Shown: positions 22,801 through 31,194 of the stretch, one piece after another
Numbering within the stretch: the stretch's first letter is position 1
Layout: every line of letters starts with the position of its first letter
From: Chitinophagaceae bacterium
GTDB taxonomy: Bacteria > Bacteroidota > Bacteroidia > Chitinophagales > Chitinophagaceae
Length of the DNA stretch: 64,000 nucleotides
Assembly (NCBI GenBank): GCA_016787065.1
Contig: JAEUVD010000044.1
Coordinates: 62,001-126,000, forward strand
Reading direction: 5' to 3'
Position numbers and translations under genes: made by a program
The notes under the pieces: model-generated
Databases searched by the model: none
What the model saw: the letters and a program-made list of their open reading frames with translations, nothing else
What the model was told of the DNA's origin: nothing

Positions 22801-23408
22801 TTTATATTTCAGCACATCCTTTAGATGGCTTTCAATATGAAATGAACAACTTTAATTTTCTACCTTTAAATGAATTAGACGAACAAAAATTGAAAGGACG
22901 AGCATTTAAAGTGGCCGGTTACATATCCTCTGAATTGCATTTGGTTTCTAAAAAAGGAACGAAATTCGGGCGATTCAAAATAGTAGATTATAATGGCGAG
23001 TATGAATTTTCTTTGTTTGGTAACGACTATGTGAAATGGTCACCTATGCTTACACAAGACAGCAAGATTGTACTTTACGCAACATTTGGGCCGAGGTTTT
23101 ACGACCCGAATCAATTTGAATTTAAGTTAACCAATATTATGTTATTGGAAAATGCCTTAAAATCACTGACAAAACGGATACAAATTGAAATGAACCTAGA
23201 CAATTTGGATGATGCGTTTATGAAATTGATAGGAAGATACGCCGAAACGTCAGGTAGTTGTGAACTTGGAATAAATATTGTTGATAAAGAAGAAAATCAA
23301 ACAGTGAAGTTGTACACATCCATGCGTAAAATTGAAATTAGTGAGGAGTTAATTCAAGACTTAACAAAAATGGATGGCGTTCGTTTTACCGTTCTAACGA
23401 AAAACTAA
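19830..23408 (+). CDS. dnaE: DNA polymerase III subunit alpha
   Basis: The replicative polymerase subunit, 1192 residues. Domains in order: PHP domain opening with FSHLHNHTQYSLLDG; palm and thumb with GPGRGSAAGSVVAYCIG and the catalytic aspartates in MPDIDTDFDD (around residue 417-423); fingers; a tandem helix-hairpin-helix region (FGLGAIKGVGDAAVEELI); and a C-terminal OB fold (FKVAGYISSELHLVSKK, then FGRFKIVDYNGEYEFSLFG). No ATG is available: the frame has a stop at 19815-19817, then TTG at 19827 and GTG at 19830 directly before the first conserved residues. GTG is chosen because it gives MKFSHLHNH, as in relatives; TTG would add one residue. The protein is complete and of normal size for the non-proofreading DnaE1 type. 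Confidence 0.96.
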   Translation: MKFSHLHNHTQYSLLDGASSIKKLYKKAIADGMPAMAITDHGNMFGVFDFVKEAKKYKDESGNLLVKPIVGCEFYVVEDRTIQTFTKEKKDVRCHQLLLAKNKQGYKNLIRLCSLGFTEGLYSKYPRIDKSLILKYHEGLIASTCCLGALVPKTILKDGPEAGEREFKWWLDLFGEDYYVELQRHGIPEQNKVNEELVRLARKYNVKIIASNDSHYVEEEDSNAHDILLCVNTGEKQSTPKMKEFSDDDVEMKNARFAFFNNQFFFKSTNEMMQVFADLPEAIDNTQDIVDKVEMVSVTNDLLLPNFPVPPPFKTQEDYLEFLAYEGAKAKYTILSPAVEERLQFELGVIKKMGFAGYFLIVSDIIVSSKKMGVLVGPGRGSAAGSVVAYCIGITNIDPMKYNLLFERFLNPERASMPDIDTDFDDIGRGKVVEYIVETYGRNQVAHIITYGTMAAKSSIKDVARVMDLPLDESNALAKLIPDRPGTSLHDVLHVPKADLEKREGVSGDEVQNILKLQEIYKGDDFKSTILHEAEKLEGTVRNTGIHAAGIIIGPKDLMEIMPLCKQKDVDLYVTQFSGNVVEEAGAIKIDVLGLSNLSIIRDTLLFIRENHGIDLDVEKISLEDEKTFKLYQNADTEGTFQFASAGMKKYLKELLPTTIEDLIAMNALYRPGPLEYIPDFIDRKHGRKAIVYDLPEMEEHLKETYGITVYQEQVMLLSQKLANFSKGDADILRKAMGKKQKEVLDKMKAKFLEGCKANNHPLDKCEKIWTDWEAFAQYAFNKSHSTCYAYLAYQTAYLKANYTGEYMAALLNSQGNMDDIAKYMKECKRLGLSVLGPDVNESKKGFSVSKEGVIRFGLGAIKGVGDAAVEELIDNRSKHGRFQDVFDMVKRLSSRTVSRKTLEALVMAGALDCFTQIHRAQYFHIPSGEQQSNLEKIIRFGQQVSGSSSSMLNSLFGDAGMPEIAVPKLAPCEEWGLMEKLEKEKDMVGIYISAHPLDGFQYEMNNFNFLPLNELDEQKLKGRAFKVAGYISSELHLVSKKGTKFGRFKIVDYNGEYEFSLFGNDYVKWSPMLTQDSKIVLYATFGPRFYDPNQFEFKLTNIMLLENALKSLTKRIQIEMNLDNLDDAFMKLIGRYAETSGSCELGINIVDKEENQTVKLYTSMRKIEISEELIQDLTKMDGVRFTVLTKN

Positions 23409-23521
23409 ATCTACAAAAACAAGCACTTAACAGGAACAAGTTTTTAATAAAACAGGAATTTTGAAAATAAAAATTAATATCGCACTTCTATAAAAATCAT
23501 TCAAAATAAAAAAACTATAAA

Positions 23522-23839
23522 ATGGCTTTAACATTCACAGACAGTAACTTCGAAACAGAAGTTCTAAAATCCGATAAATTATCTGTTGTTGATTTCTGGG
23601 CTACATGGTGTGGTCCTTGCATCGCCTTAGGTCCTACTATTGAAACCTTGGCAAAAGACTACGAAGGTCGCGTTAACGTGGGCAAATTAAATGTCGACGA
23701 AAACTCAAATGTTTCTATGCAGTACGGCATTACCAGCATTCCTTGCATTTTATTTATCAAAGACGGAAAAGTGGTTGATAAACAAGTTGGCGTGGTTCCA
23801 AAATCGGTATTAGAAAGTAAAATAGCGGCTCACATGTAA
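23522..23839 (+). CDS. trxA: thioredoxin
   Basis: A 105-residue classical thioredoxin. It has the redox-active motif WCGPC (Cys30 and Cys33) after DFWAT, and the conserved cis-proline in TSIPCILF. No signal peptide, so it serves cytoplasmic disulfide reduction with thioredoxin reductase (not in this window). In this protein a further Cys follows the cis-proline (SIPC), which is less usual. It follows dnaE by 113 bp on the same strand and is closed by a strong terminator. Confidence 0.96.
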   Translation: MALTFTDSNFETEVLKSDKLSVVDFWATWCGPCIALGPTIETLAKDYEGRVNVGKLNVDENSNVSMQYGITSIPCILFIKDGKVVDKQVGVVPKSVLESKIAAHM

Positions 23840-23857
23840 AATGGTGTTCCGATATAT

Positions 23858-23892
23858 AAAAAAACCTGCAAGGAGAGTTGCAGGTTTTTTTT
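23858..23892 (+). terminator. intrinsic terminator of trxA, probably bidirectional
   Basis: Stem of 13 bp (23858-23870 with 23879-23891, core ACCTGCA/TGCAGGT), 8-nt loop, then T-run. The A-run on the other side lets it also act on the convergent surface-protein gene ending at 23912. Confidence 0.88.
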
Positions 23893-23911
23893 ATGCTCTA
23901 CATGTAGCAGT

Positions 23912-26900
23912 TTACTTTTTAATCACTCGTGTGATATAACTTTTTTCATTACCATTTAGAATTTCAAGTACATAAATTCCTTGTGCTAATTCGGAAAGGT
24001 CGAGATTAACATGGTGTAATCCGGCATCTGTATTTTCAGAGAATTGTTTTAGAATTCGGCCACTTAAATCAGATACTTTCACAATAAGCATGGAGGTATT
24101 TTCTACTGGAATTTCAATATGAATATTGTCTGATGTAATCGTCGGATAAACTTTGATTTCTGATGAGTTTGTATTTTCTAAAGGTACTTCTTCTCTTAAA
24201 ACAGCGGTAGTCCATGTTTGCGATGCCGACCATGCCGTTAATGAAGAACCGCAAACGGCTTGTACTTGGAATTCATAGTTGGTAGTTGGAAGCAGAGCAC
24301 CTATTGTTTTGAAATTCGGTGTTGTTGTTCCATTAATCCAACTGGTAGTTCCAACTTTACGGTGACGCACTTTATAATATGAAGCTCCCGCAACAGTAAC
24401 CCAATTTAATTTAGTTGTGGTTGCCGTAACATTAGATACGGATAATCCTGAAGGTGTTCCACATCCATTATTTGTAAAGAATGAAGTTCCAACCCATGGC
24501 CCTGGTGTTGAACCTGTACAAAAACCTCGAACTTGAACCGTGTAATTTGTATTCGGAAGTAATCCAATTAGTGTTTTATTCGTGGCTGATGATGTGCTTG
24601 TTGGATTCCAATTGCTTGCACTTACCGCCTTATATCGAATTTCATACCAGGAAGCATTACCAGTCCAATTTGCGGTTGCACTTACTCCGGTTATGTTACT
24701 TAGTTGAATATTGGAAACCATAGCTTGTTGCTGAGAAATAGTTCCGGTAGCTGAACCTGAGCAACCATTCACATCGGTATAATAATAGGTGTATGACGTG
24801 GCATTACCAGTATAGGGATTCGGTAAATTCCAAGTTCCACCGGCCGGAGTTCCGCCTAATACAACGGATCCACTACAATAACTCACAGGTGGTGCGGTTA
24901 CCATCGGAAGTGGGTTAATTATAAGATTCAAGGTTGTAGTATCACATCCATTTATGCAGGTGTAATTTCCCGATTGAGTATAACTAATCCCATTGCATGA
25001 CCAAGTATAACTAACACATGTAGTTATGTTTTGTGTTGAATTATTTCCAACGCCAAGCGTTAGTAATAATGTTTCAGTATGGGTGCATCCGGACGCGTTT
25101 GTTGATGTGCACGTATAAGTGCCTGATTGCGTGTAAGTGTTATTATTACATAACCAAGTATAATTCAAACAGTCGGAAACTGCGCTCGTATTTGATGTGC
25201 TAGTATTGATGGTAAGTATTAAGGTATCGGTTTGTGAACATCCAAATGGATTCAATACGGTAGCGGTGTATGTTCCGCTTAGAGTATAAGTAACACCATT
25301 TGCGGGCCAAGTAAATGAATCGCATGCTGTTACATTAGTAGTAATAGGAGGGTTGCTTGGAAGCACGTTTAAAGTGAGTATCGTTAGTGAATCACATCCG
25401 TTGGTATTAGTTGAAAGATAATCATAGGTACCGGAGGTATTCAACGATTGTCCATTCCAAACAAAAGGTAACAAGTTGGAACAAACATTCTCGGTTAAAT
25501 AAACTGTATCAACATTAAGGGCATTTACAGTAACCGTATTACTTACGGAACAACCATTAAAATCGTTTACACTCACACCATACAATTGGTTACCTACAGC
25601 ATTTGGAGTTGCATTAACTAAAGGCCCTGAGATAGGTGTTGTACCTCCAGTCCATGTAAACCCATACAAGTTCTCTAATTTACCAATTCGAATTACATAA
25701 TCTTCATATTCACCGTATCCATTATAATTACAACTTGAGGTGCTTTGAATGTTAGAATTACCTCCTGTTAAAATTCTCATTTTTGTTAATCCGGGTAAAG
25801 CGTTAGTATTAATCGTTAATGGAATACTTCCTGAAATTGCAGGAGGGTAAATTAACGTTTGTCCGAGAAATTCATTACTGCCATTGAAACTACCATCCTG
25901 ATTATAATCGATCCAAATACCAATTTTCATTCCATCATCATTACTTGAATTAACACCAATTGTATAGGAAGAACCAGCCATAACGGTCGGAATGGTTAAA
26001 CCAGAATAATCTGTATATATGTTGGCATAATTCGTATTGTAATTATAGAGCTGTTCTAATTTAAATCCACTTATGGCCACTGCACCATTAAATGTACCAT
26101 AACAAGTAGGCGTGCAATATCCTGTGGGTACTGTATTCGACCCGAGATTATAGCCTTGTCCACTTGCAGTTAGCGAAACACTATTACCCAAACACAATGT
26201 TGAAGGTGATGCTGTTGAAGAAAGAGATGATGAACTGAAAAGATCGATAGTAGAGGTTGCCGTACAACCATTGGCATGAGTTGCTGTAACAGTATACGTT
26301 GTATTTGCAGTCGGATAAACCCAAATACTATCACCAGTACTTGCACCTGGTTGCCAACTGAAACTTGTTCCCGGCATGGCTTTTATTTGAATAGAATCTC
26401 CTTCGCAAAAAACCACTTTACTGGCTTGGATATTCGTTTGGAAAGTTAGCAGTTGAGGCCTTATCCAAGATGTACAACCGTTCAAACTTCCTGCTAATTC
26501 AAACACTGTATCTGCATGAACAACAACCGTATGTGGATTGCTTAAATATTGTGTGCCATTCCACGGATTCAAATGATAGTTTTGCGCACCACTATAAGTA
26601 ATGTTTACTGTATCTCCGACACAAAAAGGCGCGCTTGGACTAAAACTATACGTGATCGTTGGATTAGGGATCACATTCACGGTAACGGTATCAAATAATA
26701 CATTCATTGAAGCATCAGTAACTGTAAGTGTGTAAGTGGTTGTGGATGTTAATCCATTCACGGATGTTAATGGTGATGTAGTTGAACTCAATCCGATGGC
26801 AGGTTGCCAGCTAAAAGTATAAGGGGGAGTTCCGCCTAATGCATAATAACATTGTGGTAGCCCTATATTAACACTGGCATTTGCACAAATGGAAACATCA

Positions 26901-28246
26901 GGTGCTTGGTTCAAGGTATAACCTAACACAGGACATGTACTGCAACTTTTCGCAATGGTAGTTTTACTGCCCATGCAAAATGCACCGTTAAAGCCTACAC
27001 CAGCAGTGTACACCTGTCCGTAATTCAAGTTTTTAAACTCGGACGTACTATTACTTAAATCAAACTTCACACTATAATAATCTGTACAACTTGACGATGG
27101 AAACAGATTTACCTGATAATGTAAACCATAGAGCATATTGTTTTGATAATTGATTTTGATAGGATTTCCATCAGAAGGATTGAGCGGAGCATTATTAGAC
27201 AAGGAAATTGGTAGCACTGAAAATGTTGATAAGGTAGGATTCGATTTATTCCAAGTACTTACATTTATTTGTGATAAAGGATAATGCGACCATTGAGTAA
27301 AATAGAAGTCACCGTTTTGAGGGTTTACAGTAAAATCTTGAACATCTATCAAGTAAGAATCGCCAACTTCATAAAGATATTGAACATTACCGCTTAAACT
27401 TGTTTTGCAAAAATAGGCACGGTTCAGTGCGCCCCAGGAAGGACTTGGATATTCGGCAATGGAAATAGAAATATTGGAAGAATGACTGAGCGAGTAATAG
27501 GAATTGGTATTACTTCCGGTAATAAATTCTCCACAAATAATAATGGTTGAATCATATGGAGAATATTTAATAAGCTCTGTTCCTCCTGTGGCCGCTGAAC
27601 TTGTATTTCCTTGTTTCATATAGCGCATGTGCACTTCATTTCCTGAAGAAGAGTATTTTAAGATCGCATTGGTATAAATATTATTGGTACCGGCAAAAAC
27701 CATGTTGTTTGTTGCTTTACTTCCTACAACATAAATGTCATTCAAATAATCCGTTGTAACATCTCGGGCTTCATCATCACCAACTGTACCAACATTCTTT
27801 GCTAAGAGAACTGCCCCAGAAGAGGAACACTTTATGAGAAGCATATCTTTTCCTCCAACCGAAGTTAAGTTATTACTACCTACAGCTAACGAGTTTTGCA
27901 TAGCTCCAACCGCTAATACGTTGTCATTATTATCGATACAAATACTTTTGAGTGATTCGTTGTTACTGCTTCCGAAATGTTGACTCCAAATAATAGTGCC
28001 TAAGGTATCCATTTTGCAAATAATAATGTCACTACCTCCGGCATTCACATACGTGTTAGAACCAATGGTTACCGCACTGTCGGTAAAATTACCCACAGCA
28101 TAAAGAAAGTTGTCCTTATATTCTATGTCGGTATAAGTAACATTTGTTAGTTGTTGCCATTGCCATTGAATTAAGGATTGAGCTGAAAGAAGATGAGTGA
28201 AAGATAAAAGGAATGCTGATGCCAGCAAATGCAATTTGTACTTCAT
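23912..28246 (-). CDS. T9SS type A surface protein with beta-propeller, GEVED and FN3 domains
   Basis: A 1444-residue exported protein. The signal peptide ends LLSAQS. The first 300 residues resemble SBBP beta-propeller repeats (GGSDIIICKMDTLGTIIW, then NNDNVLAVGAM). Ig/PKD-like modules with paired cysteines follow, then a GEVED domain (about 25685-26125) ending in GYGEYEDYVIRIG. Next come about four divergent copies of the ~50-residue Cys repeat found in the giant gene at 41073, two fibronectin III domains, and a type A sorting domain (KVYPTITSDNIHIEIP ... SGRILKQ ... ITRVIKK). From the repeats to the C-terminus it is clearly paralogous to the giant protein. Function is probably surface display or adhesion; no catalytic domain is seen. 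The ATG at 28246 is preferred to a TTG six bases upstream. Confidence 0.88.
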   Translation of the reverse strand: MKYKLHLLASAFLLSFTHLLSAQSLIQWQWQQLTNVTYTDIEYKDNFLYAVGNFTDSAVTIGSNTYVNAGGSDIIICKMDTLGTIIWSQHFGSSNNESLKSICIDNNDNVLAVGAMQNSLAVGSNNLTSVGGKDMLLIKCSSSGAVLLAKNVGTVGDDEARDVTTDYLNDIYVVGSKATNNMVFAGTNNIYTNAILKYSSSGNEVHMRYMKQGNTSSAATGGTELIKYSPYDSTIIICGEFITGSNTNSYYSLSHSSNISISIAEYPSPSWGALNRAYFCKTSLSGNVQYLYEVGDSYLIDVQDFTVNPQNGDFYFTQWSHYPLSQINVSTWNKSNPTLSTFSVLPISLSNNAPLNPSDGNPIKINYQNNMLYGLHYQVNLFPSSSCTDYYSVKFDLSNSTSEFKNLNYGQVYTAGVGFNGAFCMGSKTTIAKSCSTCPVLGYTLNQAPDVSICANASVNIGLPQCYYALGGTPPYTFSWQPAIGLSSTTSPLTSVNGLTSTTTYTLTVTDASMNVLFDTVTVNVIPNPTITYSFSPSAPFCVGDTVNITYSGAQNYHLNPWNGTQYLSNPHTVVVHADTVFELAGSLNGCTSWIRPQLLTFQTNIQASKVVFCEGDSIQIKAMPGTSFSWQPGASTGDSIWVYPTANTTYTVTATHANGCTATSTIDLFSSSSLSSTASPSTLCLGNSVSLTASGQGYNLGSNTVPTGYCTPTCYGTFNGAVAISGFKLEQLYNYNTNYANIYTDYSGLTIPTVMAGSSYTIGVNSSNDDGMKIGIWIDYNQDGSFNGSNEFLGQTLIYPPAISGSIPLTINTNALPGLTKMRILTGGNSNIQSTSSCNYNGYGEYEDYVIRIGKLENLYGFTWTGGTTPISGPLVNATPNAVGNQLYGVSVNDFNGCSVSNTVTVNALNVDTVYLTENVCSNLLPFVWNGQSLNTSGTYDYLSTNTNGCDSLTILTLNVLPSNPPITTNVTACDSFTWPANGVTYTLSGTYTATVLNPFGCSQTDTLILTINTSTSNTSAVSDCLNYTWLCNNNTYTQSGTYTCTSTNASGCTHTETLLLTLGVGNNSTQNITTCVSYTWSCNGISYTQSGNYTCINGCDTTTLNLIINPLPMVTAPPVSYCSGSVVLGGTPAGGTWNLPNPYTGNATSYTYYYTDVNGCSGSATGTISQQQAMVSNIQLSNITGVSATANWTGNASWYEIRYKAVSASNWNPTSTSSATNKTLIGLLPNTNYTVQVRGFCTGSTPGPWVGTSFFTNNGCGTPSGLSVSNVTATTTKLNWVTVAGASYYKVRHRKVGTTSWINGTTTPNFKTIGALLPTTNYEFQVQAVCGSSLTAWSASQTWTTAVLREEVPLENTNSSEIKVYPTITSDNIHIEIPVENTSMLIVKVSDLSGRILKQFSENTDAGLHHVNLDLSELAQGIYVLEILNGNEKSYITRVIKK

Positions 28247-28625
28247 AATCAAATTATTTTATCCTAAAGGTACAAATGGACATATATAAAACAAAACTTT
28301 ATTCCGACTAAAATAAATAGGGGATCGCCGAAATATGCTATCCTGTATTTATTTTAAGCGGACAAAAATGTTAATTAATCTAACATCAAACGACAGGGGA
28401 AAAGGGCAGTTCAAAAAAAGAGCTGTCTTTTTTATTATGAATTCAGAAATACTATGATTACATTTATACTAGAATTAGAATAGATTTAAAATACGACCTG
28501 TAACAGCCTGTTAGATGACTATAATCATAAAATTGGAGTTGATTTAAATTAGAACTTTACCCTGTTCTTTTAGAGGAGATAGAACAGACCAACAAGATCT
28601 TTCAAACTTTTAAATATTATTTCCT
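28247..28625. other. 379-bp divergent intergenic region with orphan terminator and inverted repeats
   Basis: No gene is supported. It contains a complete plus-strand terminator (28404-28433) with no gene in front of it, a 13-bp palindrome TAACAGCCTGTTA at 28501-28513, and a 7-bp inverted repeat CTGTTCT/AGAACAG at 28562-28568 and 28581-28587 in the leader of the following operon. A 29-codon ATG frame starting near 28370 runs through the terminator and is not convincing. Confidence 0.55.
28404..28433 (+). terminator. orphan intrinsic terminator
   Basis: Stem of 8 pairs including G-U pairs (28405-28412 with 28420-28427), a loop of seven A, then six T. It lies 193 bp before the next plus-strand gene and has no plus-strand gene before it within this intergenic region, so it may end a short non-coding transcript or act as a leader attenuator. 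Confidence 0.6.
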
Positions 28626-28988
28626 ATGGTTACAGAAGCACAATTCAAATCGCTGCTAGATGAATGTCAACAATGGATTGATAATCTGGCTCAACAAAAA
28701 GAAAAACTCAACGGATTACGCAATGAGCTCTATCTTTTTGCTCCCGGTAAAACGGATCATGATGTTCAAGTAGGCATCGAACATTATCATAATCAGTTCC
28801 ATATCCAGCAGATTAATATTCATGATTTAAAACATGAGATTCGTTATCATCTCGCGGAGGCAAAGCATCATCCTGATTTTGGTCATCGTATTCCCCATCA
28901 CAATTTACTCCTGAAGTACGATACCCTTATGAAGGATTTACAAACGCTTGATCAGGACTTTCACCACTTCATCAAGAATAACGCTTAA
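28626..28988 (+). CDS. His-rich small helical protein of unknown function
   Basis: A 120-residue protein not recognised as a known family. It is predicted mostly helical, with heptad-like stretches (LLDECQQWIDNLAQQKEKLNGL and the C-terminal LMKDLQTLDQDF), and has 14 histidines, several in pairs or short clusters (EHYHNQFH, KHHPDFGH, PHHN). No signal peptide or membrane segment. The stop is 10 bp before the ATG of the EF-G-like gene, and no terminator lies between, so the two form an operon. Histidine pairs could bind metal, or the helices could bind ribosome or RNA; neither can be shown here. The ATG at 28626 is the first in frame. Confidence 0.75.
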   Translation: MVTEAQFKSLLDECQQWIDNLAQQKEKLNGLRNELYLFAPGKTDHDVQVGIEHYHNQFHIQQINIHDLKHEIRYHLAEAKHHPDFGHRIPHHNLLLKYDTLMKDLQTLDQDFHHFIKNNA

Positions 28989-28998
28989 ATCCTCTATC

Positions 28999-31131
28999 AT
29001 GGCAAAATACGATTCGAACCACGTCAAAAATATTGCCCTTCTTGGTCACCCGGGATCTGGTAAAACTACTCTTGCAGAAAGTATGTTATTCGAGGCTGGT
29101 GCATTAACGCGAAGGGGCAGTGTTGATAAGAAAAATACTATCAGTGATTATCATGATTTAGAACACGAGCGAGAAAGTTCCGTATTTTCATCATTGGTGC
29201 ATGCACCATGGCAAGGTTATAAAATTAATATTATCGATACACCCGGTTATGATGATTTCGCGGGTGAGGTAATAAGCGCCTTGCGTGTGGCAGATACGGG
29301 AGTTATCGTTCTTAATGCAACACAAGGAGTAGAAGTAGGCACCGACATCATTTGGGATTATACTGATCAGTTTAAAACACCTACCTTATTTGTAGTTAAC
29401 CAACTCGACAAAGAAGGAGCTGATTTCGAAAGAACTCTTTCAGAAGCAAAAGCGCATTTCGGTAGTAACGTAGTAGCGGTTCAGTTTCCTGTTCAAACCG
29501 GTACCGATTTTTATGCCATCATTGATGTATTGAATATGGTAATGTATCAATATAATGCGGAAGGCAAGCCGGAGAAGATGCCAATACCTGATCAGGAAAA
29601 GGATAAAGCAACCCGGTTGCACAAAGAATTAGTAGAAACCATTGCTGCGAATGACGAAGGCTTGATGGAGAAATTTTTTGAACAAGGCGAGTTAAATGAA
29701 GATGAGATGAAAACCGGACTACATCACTCCATGATTCATCATGATATCTTTCCCGTTTTTTGTTGTTCAGCCGAACTTAATAAAGGTGTTGCACGTATCA
29801 TGAGTTACATTGATAACGTTTGTCCGAGTGCAAATGAAATGCCACCGCAACAAACAATTGATGGAACCTTGCTACCCTGCGACCCTAACGGTCCGGCTTG
29901 TGTATTTATTTTTAAAACCATTATTGAACCACATATTGGCGAGCTAAGTTTGTTTAAGGTGTACAGCGGAACCATTAAAACCGGTATGGAATTAGTTAAT
30001 GAAAATACCGGAGTTACGGAGAAATTTAATCAGTTGCTTTTATTGGAAGGGCATAACCGATCGCAGGTGGATGAATTGGTAGCCGGCGATATTGGTGCCA
30101 CCATTAAACTTCGTTCAACCCATGTGAATAATACCTTGCATGAAAAAGGCAAACAACTCGAACTTAAACCTATTCAATTTCCAAAACCTAATCATTCTGT
30201 TGCTATCTCTGTGCTTAACAAAGGAGATGAAGAAAAATTAGCACAAGCACTTCATACTTTAAAAGAAGAAGATGCAACCGTTCAGGTAGAGGTTTCACCG
30301 GAATTACGACAAACCTTATTGCATTGTCAGGGTGAATTGCATACTCATATTGTTGATTGGAAATTAAAGCATATTCATAAGTTAGACGTTCATTATGAAA
30401 AACCTAAAATACCTTATCGCGAAACGATTCAAGTAAGTAGTGAAACAACATACCGCCATAAAAAACAGAGTGGTGGTGCCGGACAATTTGCGGAGGTTAC
30501 AATTCGCATGGAGCCTTTTCATGATAACATGCCCGACCCGCAACACTTAAATGTGCGACATAAAGAGGTAATAGATTTAGATTGGGGTGGAAAATTGGCT
30601 TTTTATAATTGTATTGTTGGTGGTGCTATTGATAATCGTTTTCTTCCCGCCATATTAAAAGGAGTTATGGAGAAAATGCATAATGGGCCGCTTACCGGAA
30701 GTTATGCTCGTGATATTCGTGTGAGTGTATTTGATGGTAAAATGCACCCAGTAGATAGCAATGATATCTCTTTCAAAATTGCAGGTATGCAAGCATTTCG
30801 ACAAGCATTTACAGAAGCGCAACCACTTTTGTTAGAACCCATTTATCGAGTTACGGTGTATTGTCCGGATGAACAAGTTGGTGCTGTTATTAGTGATATT
30901 CAAACGAGATTAGGTATTGTTGAGGGAATAGATAGTGAAGGTCATTTTCAAAAAATAATTGCTAAAGTACCCTTAGCTCAAATGTATCAATATTCCTCGT
31001 CGTTGAGGGGAATGACACAAGGTCGTGCCCGTTTCGCCATGGAATTTGTTGACTATGCTCCGGTTGCTTATGATATTCAACAAAAACTCATGGAAGCGCA
31101 TAAAGTGCATCATGAAGAAGAGCTCGTGTAG
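28999..31131 (+). CDS. fusA2: elongation factor G paralogue (EF-G2 type)
   Basis: A 710-residue EF-G homologue with the complete five-domain length. G motifs: P-loop GHPGSGKT (residues 16-23), DTPGYDDF (80-87) and NQLDKEGADF. Domain IV and V regions are recognised by QSGGAGQFAEVTIRMEP and LRGMTQGRARFAMEF. In canonical EF-G the third motif is DTPGH, whose histidine activates water for GTP hydrolysis; here it is tyrosine (Tyr84). The P-loop and NKxD motifs also diverge (NQLD). This pattern is seen in EF-G-like paralogues such as EF-G2; Bacteroides EF-G2 is reported to support translation without GTPase activity. It is second in an operon with the His-rich gene. The frame opens at 28948, but MAKYDSNHVKNIALLGH at 28999 is the family start. 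Confidence 0.88.
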   Translation: MAKYDSNHVKNIALLGHPGSGKTTLAESMLFEAGALTRRGSVDKKNTISDYHDLEHERESSVFSSLVHAPWQGYKINIIDTPGYDDFAGEVISALRVADTGVIVLNATQGVEVGTDIIWDYTDQFKTPTLFVVNQLDKEGADFERTLSEAKAHFGSNVVAVQFPVQTGTDFYAIIDVLNMVMYQYNAEGKPEKMPIPDQEKDKATRLHKELVETIAANDEGLMEKFFEQGELNEDEMKTGLHHSMIHHDIFPVFCCSAELNKGVARIMSYIDNVCPSANEMPPQQTIDGTLLPCDPNGPACVFIFKTIIEPHIGELSLFKVYSGTIKTGMELVNENTGVTEKFNQLLLLEGHNRSQVDELVAGDIGATIKLRSTHVNNTLHEKGKQLELKPIQFPKPNHSVAISVLNKGDEEKLAQALHTLKEEDATVQVEVSPELRQTLLHCQGELHTHIVDWKLKHIHKLDVHYEKPKIPYRETIQVSSETTYRHKKQSGGAGQFAEVTIRMEPFHDNMPDPQHLNVRHKEVIDLDWGGKLAFYNCIVGGAIDNRFLPAILKGVMEKMHNGPLTGSYARDIRVSVFDGKMHPVDSNDISFKIAGMQAFRQAFTEAQPLLLEPIYRVTVYCPDEQVGAVISDIQTRLGIVEGIDSEGHFQKIIAKVPLAQMYQYSSSLRGMTQGRARFAMEFVDYAPVAYDIQQKLMEAHKVHHEEELV

Positions 31132-31141
31132 AAATTTGAAT

Positions 31142-31189
31142 AAAAACAAAAACAATCATGCTTTATAGGTTGTTTTTGTTTTTATTTTT
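31142..31189 (+). terminator. intrinsic terminator of the EF-G paralogue operon
   Basis: A perfect 14-bp, A/T-rich stem (31142-31155 with 31170-31183) with a 14-nt loop, followed by T-rich sequence. It lies 10 bp after the stop of the EF-G-like gene and just before the acetyltransferase gene. Confidence 0.75.
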
Positions 31190-31194
31190 GAACT

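Noticed and set aside
28370..28460. A 29-codon ATG frame overlapping the orphan terminator
   Set aside because: It reads straight through the terminator hairpin and has no start-site support; chance frame.
28999..31131. Ribosomal protection protein (TetM-type) resistance gene
   Set aside because: Length and motifs could suggest it, but the DTPGY and P-loop forms fit EF-G2-type paralogues better, and there is no mobile context.
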